From Metallyticus violacea (taxonomy: Eukaryota; Arthropoda; Insecta; Mantodea; Metallyticidae): a stretch of DNA of 64,000 nucleotides. Every line of letters begins with the position of its first letter. The first letter of the stretch is position 1. The stretch lies in contig CM060830.1 of the NCBI GenBank assembly GCA_030762175.1, positions 51,147,501 through 51,211,500 of the forward strand, given 5' to 3'. The position numbers and the translations under genes were made by a program. Below, in pieces: positions 14,001 through 25,470 of the stretch. The notes beneath the pieces were generated by a model. It did not search any database. It had not been told where the DNA came from and worked only from the letters and a program-made list of their open reading frames with translations.

Positions 14001-17000
14001 ATATTTTTCACCTAATGCTATTAAAGGATACGCTCCAATAAGTTTACTGGACATAGAGGTTTTAGCTGCATTGACAATGCATTCTCGTCCTAGTTCTTCC
14101 ACTGCAACATTTAGGTTTTCTTGAATGTAGCGGCATGCTTCCCTATAACACAGACATTTTAGTGCAAACAAATTGTTAATTGCTAAAAATATGCTTATAA
14201 AATACATGTTTCACTTACTTGCAAGCAAGACGGTAACCACTAATTATTGATGTTGGGTGTATCTTCTGTTTTACAAGATCATCTGCATTTTTTAACAACT
14301 CAGCTGCAATAATCACCTAAAAACGAAAAAGTAGAAGAAAAAATAGAAGTTTATTTAAAAATTATTCTACACCTAACTTTAAAAATCAGAATGAAGTAAA
14401 AACCTTCATATGCCAGGATCATTAAAATATAAACCAGACTTTTTAAAAATAAATTTATTCTCACTATATACAATTAAAAAACAAATTATATTAATGAATA
14501 TCATTGTATGATTCAGTTGAACTACACACTCTTAAAGCTTCACTTACTTTTCATAAATGTATGGAACCGGTTTCGAGAACATTTTGTTCCCATCTTCAGC
14601 CATGCTAAGGTTCAACTGTCGGATCATTCGTTGAGCTGTGGGAATGTATATTCTGCTCTGGTGGCAGTGTGATAAACTTGTAGTTTATGTTTTCATCCCC
14701 GACAATGTCGAAGTTCATTATGCTGTCTTTGTATTTGTAAATGTAGATTTTCTCCCAGGTTGCTAATTCCGTAGGTCCTTGTACTGATTTTAATAATTTT
14801 GTTTTATTTATTATGTCGTGATTTTGTGTCCAAAAATGATATGCTACTGCTGATTTCTCTATTTGCTTGTACTTTATGTTCCTGAAATGTTCCTTTAACC
14901 GTGTGCCAATGTTTCTCTTTGTTTTCCCTATGTAGATTTTTTCACATTCTGCACAGTTTATTTTGTAAATACCTGATTTTTCTTCTTGTGCAATACTGTC
15001 ATTAACATTATCTATCAGCAAATTTTGAACATTAATTAATAGATTTAATGTTCAAAATTTAACATTATGACAGCATAATGAACTTCGACATTGTCGGGGA
15101 TGAAAACATAAACTACAAGTTTATCACACTGCCACCAGAGCAGAATATACATTCCCACAGCTCAACGAATGATCCGACAGTTGAACCTTAGCATGGCTGA
15201 AGATGGGAACAAAATGTTCTCGAAACCGGTTCCATACATTTATGAAAAGTAAGTGAAGCTTTAAGAGTGTGTAGTTCAACTGAATCATACAATGATATTC
15301 ATTAATATGATTGGCTTCACTGTGTAAAGTTCCAATTTACATTTAAGTAAATTATATTACTTTTCTACACACTGTCCAACAGAATTGCATTTTATCAACT
15401 AGATGAACAGTTTCTTTATTTCCCCATCAAAGAAAGAAAATGGGTGTGTCAACAGACAATTGTGCACAAAATGCTCAATCCCATGCATTGTTGCTGAATC
15501 TCGTCTCCTCCAGGATACAAACATGTGATAATCACAAGGAGATAAATCCAGACTATAAATAGGGTGTTCTAGGGGTGTCCAGTTAATTTTTCTTAATATT
15601 CCTAACTTATGGTTGCTTTATGTGGTTTTGTGCTGTCATGTACAAGCAGGTAATCATGAATGGGTTGCCGGTATATTCTGTTGCAATAGATGGCTCTCAT
15701 ATTGTCCAACAGTTCGTAGTAATATACAGCATTCATAGTCCAAGTGTCTGTGAAGGAAATTGATAAGCAACATGCTTATAGTCACAAGAACGTTTCCACC
15801 TAATAAGTGAATTTTAGCCTTAACTGGAGAACCCTTTCCTCTTCTCCAATCCATACTCGTTCTCTTGGTGTACCTATGTCTTTTCACAAGTCACAATTAG
15901 CTCTCCTTCTTCCTCAAGATGATCCAGAAGCCTGTATATGATGTCCTTTCAAACATTTTTCTGCTCATTAGTGAGGAGAAGTCAGATCCAAATCACTGAC
16001 ACTTTCCAAAATGCTAGTTCTTCAGAAAGAATGGTGTCCAGAACCTATGTCCATGTCTGAAGCGATTTTGAGCACACTGAGGTATCATTCACACGAGGTC
16101 ACAAGTAGTCTGAATATTGCCCTGAATAATGCCCATCCATGGATGACATATGTAGCTTTTATTTTCCACTGCTGAGGAACTTCTTATGCCAAACACTTGG
16201 GTTTGTAAAAGAGTAGTTTCTCCAAATTGTGCACAAAGTCTGGACAAAATTTGGATGATTTCAATTGAATCTGTCGTCTTAACACTCTTCATGCTTCACT
16301 AACCTTAAAAATATACGGAACCGGTTTCAAAGATATGTTATCTTTGAAACCGGTTCCGTATATTTTTAAGGTTAGTGAAGCACGAAAAGTGTTAAGACGA
16401 CATTCAATTCACATGAGCTTCACTGTGTTAGTTCCATATGAAAATTTTTTTTTAAAGATTTACAATTTTTAAAAAATTTTGATTAGATGATTTCACTTCA
16501 TCTTTGATCTCCTACTCTCTCTTAGACATAGTAATCTCTTTCTTAGACATAGTGTTCTTGGTGATGGAACAACCTTGCAGAAGTATCATTGGGTAGCTTC
16601 CCTCCACACATTCACACTTAATAATTATCACTATGGCCTTGCCCCTTTCGCCATTCTTTCCTAGTCTAGAGAACAAAAGTCCAGTTTAAATTTAAATGAC
16701 CCTTGTAAATCATTCTGAAGAGGTGATTTTATGGCCAACCAGAGTTTAATCTTAGTGACAAATGGTATTTGTAAGAAAGTAGCTTATGAGAAGGATTCAT
16801 GTGTTCCATTTTCCATTGCCTAACTTTCTGCCACCTTTTTCATTCAAAAAAATAATCATTATAGTCTCCTGCAACATATGCAGTTAGAAAAAAAATTCTA
16901 CACTTTTTACTAAAGATGAAAATCATTACATTTAATGGAGAAAAAACTACCAAGCTGGAAAGCCATCACTAATGGCCATTTGGGCTATACTAGAATCTGG

Positions 17001-20000
17001 GCAGGCTGATGGGGAAATACAAATGCCAGTGGTAGAAATAATAGTGATAGTATAATAAATCCTAATGCACTTCCATTACCCTTCTTAATTTCCCTTGAGA
17101 AATTAAATTTGTATTTTGACAGTTAGTCTACAGTATGTGGATACTCTAATTTATCCTAAATCCAAGATCATGGGTTCAAACCCGGCCAGGGTCAATGGAT
17201 TTTTTCGGGCATAAAAATCCTAAGTATGGCTTCCCTCTGAAGGGAAGTAAAGCTGTGGGTTTCATGTCGTACATTTACGGCATAAAAAAGAGCCTGAAAA
17301 AAGAGGCCTCTGAGCAAAATTTGTCGGCCGTTTCACGCCCTGATTTGAATGGGACGCTGATGACCAGAGATGTTAAAGAGCATCCATAAATAAACCAAAT
17401 AAAAAAAAAACCCTCTAATTTAGGAATTGCATTATGACTTGGAACTCAGACCATCACATATGGAAACTGCCAAAGGTGGCCATGGTCATTAAGGCACAGA
17501 CTCATGAGTAGTTTTCAGGTGTAATTCACACAGGACCATCCTCCCTGACACAGGTTTTTTCCATGTTATCCTCAGTCCTCATAACGTGCAAACGAAGGGG
17601 AGGTACCCTAAACTTAGACCTGGAAAAAAATCATTTCCTGATTTATCATTTCATCTCAAATATCACCAGTGTCCACTGCCTGTGATCCCTCAGCAGTAAA
17701 AATAGAAGTTTAACACCATTCAAAAAGAAGAAGAAGAAGAAGAAGAAGGAGAAGAAAAAAGAAAGAAAGAAAAGAAACAAAAAAGATAAGAAGTTACATG
17801 CAAATTTTGAAAAGATAGTTCTATTTAGAGAGAGAAAATATTAATACTTACCACAGATGTGGTTCCATCACCAACTTCCTCATCCTGTAACTGAGCCAAT
17901 TCTACAAGTACACGAGCAGCAGGATGTTCTACATCCAGCAGGCGAAGAATAGTTGCTCCATCATTAGTCACTGTGACATCCTGTAATATTATTAGCAAAT
18001 ATCACATCAAACTGTCCCCCAAATCTGCCATACACCAAAAATCTTTTCACTTGAAAATAACTAATAATGTAAAATCAGCTTTCATGCTAAAGACTCTGGG
18101 ATATGATACTATTACAATAAGTTATTTGCAATTAAACAGTTTAATAGATCACATGGTATGTGTATCAAAAGTCTCTCTTATTATAGCCAGACTTAGAACC
18201 GAAAATATTCTATAGATGGAGCATGGTTGTTCCATATTCAAAAAAAAAAGTGAAAAACATGATAAAAATGAAGGCAATGGCATATGCAAAAATATCCTCA
18301 TCAAACTGTAACTCAGCACATTATATTGCCCTAGTATGTGCATTTTAAAGAAAGCTGTAGCTCAGAAATACTGTTTCCAGACCATTTGCAGAAATATAAG
18401 GAAGCAGGACCACTATTATTATAGAATTGGCAGTTGGGTTTAGAAGCACACCAAATTTCTTGGTATGCTTATTCAAATAACAAATGGCGCTTGTAAGAAA
18501 TAAAGATCACTTCATGCTTCCAAACATAACCAAAGTTCCCGGAAGGCTCCTGCTCCTAGAAATGATGTTATTACATTATAGATTGTGAATAGTATTGGTA
18601 TAAATCAACCTTCAATACAATTGTTTCTTTATGAAAACCATAGAAGTTTACCACTTTATTAAAACCAGAAATGTAAATAAGTATTGGATTTTCATTGATT
18701 ATACATAATTCTTAGCAACTAACAACTGTTTTCTAATATGAAAGAGTACTGAAAAGTACAACTTTGATGTTCCAACCTCAAAGTGTCCGAGTGGTTGGGT
18801 ACTACTTGATAATGTAATAACGAGATAATGTGAATTCGAATCTCGCACAGTTCTACTCTTTTTTATTTTTAATTTTTTCATTGTTTGCATTGTTTGTAGC
18901 AACTCAGTATGGTTAATTTTTAAATAAAAGAGGAAGTTTTAACTTTAAAATGTATATTGCTGCCTAAGACCTTTCTATTGTGTCCTTTAAAAATAAATGT
19001 TTAGATTTGAGACACACCTCAATTTCTATTAAAAATTAAAATAAACAAAACAAATTTAAAAACTTAAAACCTACATCCAATCCAATATCCTTCATGCACA
19101 AAAAGCTTCTCAGAATGGGGCCTACCAGTAGCAAAAATAATTTGGCCTTTCTGCAAGGAAATTACACAAGTCTTCAACCCTGTGCCATAGCTTAACAGAA
19201 GTCCATTGAGGTTGGAGACTGGAATTTCAAACAGTCTTGTTAATACCTGCCCAAATGTTCTCAATGGGGATTATATAGTGATATGGAAGGGTAAGGTATA
19301 AGTGAGATATACTCTTGCCGATCAAACATTGAACTATCCTTGACTTGTAAATGCTATGGTTATCCTGCAGGAATAGCAATGTCCCATCCTGATACCTTTC
19401 TCTGGCAGATGGGACTAAAATGAATTCCAAAAGTAGCAGTAGCTCAAATTGTTTAACCTTCCACATACTAGACCAAGGTGTACAGGATTTTTGAACAAAA
19501 TCCAGTCCAAACATGAGACATTTACGCGACCACTGTGAGCACCAGTAGTCCATCATATCATGACCGCATTTTCAGTACTAGCACAATGGCCTATTATATG
19601 ACGACACTACTACTTTGTTCGCAAAGATTACTCTCAATTAATGCTCCTGGCATTGACAGCATATGCAAGACGGTCCATGGCAAGTTCATCATAAGTGCAA
19701 CTGAGTAGTTACCTAAACCAACTCTCTACTGTGATTCCTTACAGTCCATAAAGAACCAAGAAAGTGACAAGCTGCTTTCAATTGATCAGCACAGGTAAAG
19801 GGTATTCTTTTTACCTTTTCCCGCAGATGTTTATCATCCTCCCAAGTAGAAATATTTTACAATTTGTGCTGTCACTTTTCTACCTGTTCTGGTAATTCAT
19901 GGACACAATCTCAGATGGCACTCTGCTTTAAACAAAACAAATATATTGGTATGGTTGTCTACACAGGCAGCCATATCTCAATTAAAAGAAAGCACGTCAA

Positions 20001-23000
20001 CAGCAAGCGATCCTGAAATCGCTTACTTTATGAAAGTAGAAATATGAAAAAGCATGCTTTAGTTTGGCCAGTCACAAAGAGTAGTAGTGTGTCGTAGCAC
20101 TTGGGCTGAGTGACTTGCTCTACATTAGTATAACAAAAAGAAATAATAAGACACTCGTAGCAACCAAACCTAACATTCTTATTGTTTAATACTGTGTGAG
20201 AAAGTATTGTGTGTATACAGAATAAATTTATTATGCATATTTATTAAATAAAATATTTTATTTTAATGAAATGAACAATACCTTTTCTTTCTAAATCAGT
20301 GGAAGGATGTTTTCATTGAAAGAAAGATAGTAATGATTTATTTATACTTTAATTTAAAATTATACTTTAAAAAAGCAAAGAGTAAGGAAAAATACATAAA
20401 CAATACATAGTTCACATGCAAAAAAGAAGATGCGAGATTCGAACTTGCATAGTTTCCAACATCACATTTCATTTGAGTCGTATAAGCCACTCGGTCAAAG
20501 CTATAATCTACCTATAGGTTTGCTGTAGGGAGTAGGTACTAGTATCTTCTTTAAACATGTACTTTCATTCTCCCTCTAAAATCTATCATCATCTGTAGAG
20601 GCCTTAATGGTCAAATTTTTCCATCTAAGAATGCAGCCATTCTTTCTTTGAGTAAGTGTACCTACTATTTAAAAAATGTATCAATTAGACACGTGTTACT
20701 TGTGACAATATTGTATTATGTATTAACAAAGTATCAAGCTTATATACAAGCACATCATTTGATATCAATACCTCTTGTATTGAGAACCCATTTCTGCTAT
20801 ATGAAAAGTTCTCAGAATGAAACACAATACGAAGGCATATATTTTTAAAATTATTTTTATTTTTCAACACAATCTCCTTTGACACTTATGCACTTTGTCC
20901 AGCAACCCTCCAAAGCCTTTATGCCATCATTAAAGGTGGATTCCTCCAGGCCTGTTAATATGCCTCAACTGATGATTTAAACTTTGCATTGAATGAAAAT
21001 GTCTTTCCACCAAGAAATTTTTCAGTTTAGGGAATAGATGAAAGTCTGAAGGTGCCAGGTAAGGAAAATAAGGTGTATGTGGTGGCAAATCATACTCCAA
21101 TTCATTGATTTTTGCCATTGCTATGGCATATGTGTGAGGGCGAGCACTGTCTTAATGCAAGATGACTTTCTTCTTTGATAAGTTCGGCTTTTATCGCATA
21201 TTTTTTTTCTTTAATAGATCCAAATGGTTAGCGTATTAGATATTGTGATAATTGTTCCAATGGGAAGATAATTACTACTACACCCTTGGCATCCCAGAAA
21301 ATAGATCCCATAAGCTTCCCAGCTAATTTCACACATTTAGCCTTCTTTGCAGTGAAGAATTGTGATGCTTACATTGTTTAGACTGCTGTTTTGTTTCAGT
21401 AGTGCACCCATGTTTAACACATATCAAAAATTGACATATAAAGTTGGAGAGAGCTCTCTAAAAACAAGCCAAACTTTGCTAAGAGATTTGCAGTCTGATT
21501 CACTTTTGATTTTGAGTCAGCAATCTCAGCATCCATCTTGCCAAAATTTTTTCAAACACAAATTTTCCCTTAAAATTGAAATTGCATGCCCCTGAAAGCC
21601 CAGAGCCTCAGCAATTTCAGATAATTTGACAATCCTCCAAAACCATGTCATGCAACTTATCGATAATTTCTGATGTTGTAACACATTTTTGTAATCTTCT
21701 AAGCTTTCGTGGCCACATTTAAACTCTATGGTTCATTTGAAAATGGTTGAAAATGATGGTGCAGAATGTCTAGGCTGTTTGCCATATACATACGTTTCAT
21801 TCATACCCATCTTTACCAAGTACTTAATAACTGCAATGTTTGATATTCGCCATTTTCGTCATATACACATGCCTGCACTGCAACAAACAGCTATAACTAC
21901 TATGATTCTTGAACAATACATGTATTATTGTACAAACGTTTCTATGGAAGGTGGCAGGATCTGACTGCTGCAATCTGTGGATCATTCAAATGAACTTTTT
22001 CAAAGAACCTCATATATTAACCTAGCATTCATTATACCAATTCCAGATTGTGAAATTACGAGCCATATCTCCATCATACCTGCAAGATGTTTCTTCGTAG
22101 TTCTGCATATAGAATAGATAGATTTGATATGCATATAGAATCGAGAGGTTTGATATATTTATATCACATTCAGCAGATGTTAGCAGAAGTGAGCACTGCA
22201 ACTACAAGTCATCCTTAAATGCCTAGACTTTACATAATGAAAAAGCTAACATGTTCCATTGCCAAGAGTAAACTAGTATTTAAAAGTACAAAAAGAAATA
22301 TATATTAGTATTTTTACCACTTGTGTAACATACTAGTATCGACCACTCTTGTCACATTAACTCCCCAGCCAGCAGAGACATGCTAACTGAGAGCTCAACA
22401 ATGAAAGTTGTGCCATTTATAAATCAGCTGGTGACTGTGACAAAGTTCAACTGCTAAGTGTCAATGCTCAGCATGTTATGCCTCAGCACACATCGTCTAT
22501 TGCATTATAAGAATTTATCTAAGATTCATAATAATGAGAGTTTGATCGTCAAGTTGAAACTAAATTAGAACAAAAATTTCAATAAACAGGACTTCCTTAT
22601 GCTTCTATGGGCAATAATTTAAAATGACTTTATTTCATAATTTTGAGGAATCTTGTTTTTCTTTCTTTCCACACTGAATAGGTGGAAATAACTTGTTCAC
22701 TAGAGTGGTTAATTCTTATATGGCTCTTGTTTTATGATAATTAAAGTCTCATTTCAAATACATACCCCAATGTCATCAACAAGCATCTTGTCCAAACCAA
22801 CTGGACCTAAAGAGCTCTTAACAATATTTGCTATGGAGCATGCTGCCATCACTAAAAGAAGAAGGAAAAAAATAAATTAAAGTTATTTTCAAACTTCTTT
22901 ATTCATTATTAATTTGTATAAGATAGTTTGATGTTTATGGGTGATAAATATAAATATGGACTACCAATGAAATGGTTTCAACTGAGAATAAATTTAGCAC

Positions 23001-25419
23001 ACCACAAAGTATAAATTATCATCATTTTATTAGCCTTCTCGTATTATAGAAGCATTCACAAAATATAAAATGAACTTTGAAATTAAATACACATTTAATT
23101 TATGCTTGTGGGCATTAAATATAAAAATCAAGCAAAAAAATTCAAAATGTACATAAGCAACAGAAAGTTTAAACTCACCATACAAAAATGTTCAGTAACT
23201 CCTTTTTGGTGCTGTTTATGTAAACAAAGTTGAGATCAAATACTAATTTGATTCTACAACAAACTAGTGCATAAGCTATGAACTACACAAAAATCACTCA
23301 CCTAAAAATATTTTTATACTGTAAACAGTCTTTTTTTCCTTATGCAGTAAGGAAGTTGTTCAAAGTTTTTGTATATCAATATAACTGCCTCTTGCTTTGA
23401 TGACAGCTTTACAAATTCTGGGCATTTTTGCAGCCAGTTTTTTAACACCTCTGGAGTTATATTACCCCCAGATTTGCAAAAGACACTGTCACAGCTCATC
23501 CACATTATTATGGAATGGACCATCTGTTTTGCGTTCCTGCCAAGCTCCTCCAGAGAAGTTCAATTGGGGATAGATCTGGAGATTGTAGGGGCCAGGTCAT
23601 GGATTTTAGCACTCCCGCCTCTTCTTTACTATTCACATAGTTCTTACACAACTTTCATGTTGAAAAAATAAACCACGTCCAGTAAGTTTTATACCAAATG
23701 GCACAGCATAGCACAAAAGAATCTGATGGTACTGTTTTTTCTCCAAAATATCATCCACTTTTACTAAGTCTCCAACTTCATTGTTCCCAAAACAACCCCA
23801 TACCATTACACTTCCACCTCCATGTTTCGCAGATGGGGTGAGACCAACTTCAAATATCCTCTCCCCAGGGCAATGGCGGACATACTGCCAATGATTTGAA
23901 CCAAATTTCTCAAATTTTGATTCATCATCGACAGAACATTTTTCCAGTTGTTTAAGGTCCAATTCTGGTACTCTTTGGCCCATTGTAACCTTTTAAGCTG
24001 TTCTGACAGGTTAGCAATAGTTTCTTCACAGTTACACATCCAAACAACGAAGCTGCACACAGGGAACTTTTTATTGTCGATACTTATACTGACTCTGTCC
24101 TGGTAGTATTTTTTCACTGCAGATGGATATAGCTAAATGCCCCTGTCATGTTTGCTCAAAAGTATAATTCTATTGTCCTCCACTGCTGATGTTTTTCTTG
24201 GAGTCCACTGTGTGGTCAATGAACATGGGACTCAGTTTCTTCTCTGAGTTTCACTGCAGAGCGAATACTATAGTCAGAATGTCCAATTGAATTGCTATTT
24301 TGCTGTTCGACCATCCTCCATCTTTGTATGCACATGCCATTGCTTTCTTTTCTGCTCTCACATTTGCTTTTTTACCGATTCTTGTTTATTTGAGGCACTT
24401 GATGCTATACTAATATGCTTACTGTGCAATTACAGTAATAGTGAACATTTATATAGTTAAGCTACTCTGATTGTACCATAAGCATTGGTAAGAGCTCTGG
24501 GACAATCTAAATTAAACATTTCTCCATGAATCATAACAGAGTAAGGTGTGATGTAAACATAAACAAACATGACATTGAAAAATATCATTCAAAACTAACA
24601 TGATACCAAAAGGCAACATTCATAGTCATGGGTTGAAATGATTTCATAAGTTAAATACGATATAAAAATAGAGTGAGAAGGTTCAAGCATTTAATCATGT
24701 CTTCAAATATTTAATAGAATACATTAATTAAGAATTAATAATTTTAGTGGAATTAATAACAACAATTACACAAACTAAAATACAGTTCAGGAGTTTAAAC
24801 TTTCTGTTGCTAGTGAAAATACAATGGCAATAAAAGTTTTTTGATTTACAAATTCAGCCTTGCAACACTTGAAGCATTTGCTTTAGCTGGTGGTTTGGTA
24901 CACCTAAAAACACAGAAACATTTTTCCTATTCTTTTTCTCTCATCTCATCTCACCAAATTATGACATCTATACTATTCAGTCATTGTGAACTTCCCTCCC
25001 ACAGTCCCAGGAAGATTGTAGTGATATACAACAGAGCAAACACCTGAGCTACATTTTTAGCAATAGTTCTCTTTTAAAGCCTAGAATACCTTATGAGCAA
25101 TCCATAGCTGTAATACTCTTTTGCTGCAAAAATTACACATTATCATACTGTAATGTAAATAACAGAAGGCAAGTAATTTTGAAACACTGGTATCTTCATA
25201 CAAATCAATTCTTTTCCCTACAATAAAATCTCACAGTGTACCCTGCTGCAACACACAAATAGTTATCGCTTAAACTATCATTTATTGGCTGATTCTCAAC
25301 ATGTTCCGTCAAAACCATTAGCTCGGTCTCCTACCAATCTTTTTGTATCTATTCTTAATAGTTCATCCAGTACCTAGGCTCTTGTTACATTCACTTATTT
25401 CCTTTATTATGACTAGCTG

Positions 25420-25470
<51 letters not shown>

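Larger units (their letters stand above)
14488..15308. mobile_element. Penelope-like element foldback, ACCGGU family
   Basis: Two apparently equal 240-bp inverted arms, 14488-14727 and 15069-15308, flank 341 bp of unique PLE coding sequence. Both arms carry the PLE 3' end: the ORF C-terminus, a hammerhead-like core and a terminal segment containing AAGTAAGTGAAGC. Truncated 5' ends therefore face each other and 3' ends point outward. A smaller hairpin (15019-15051) lies at the junction. The outer flank carries TTCACTGTGT and AGTTCC, seen beside other copies. Confidence 0.85.

Noticed and set aside
20436..20510. Functional tRNA gene
   Set aside because: Box motifs and a terminator are present, but no seven-pair acceptor stem or clear anticodon arm was found.
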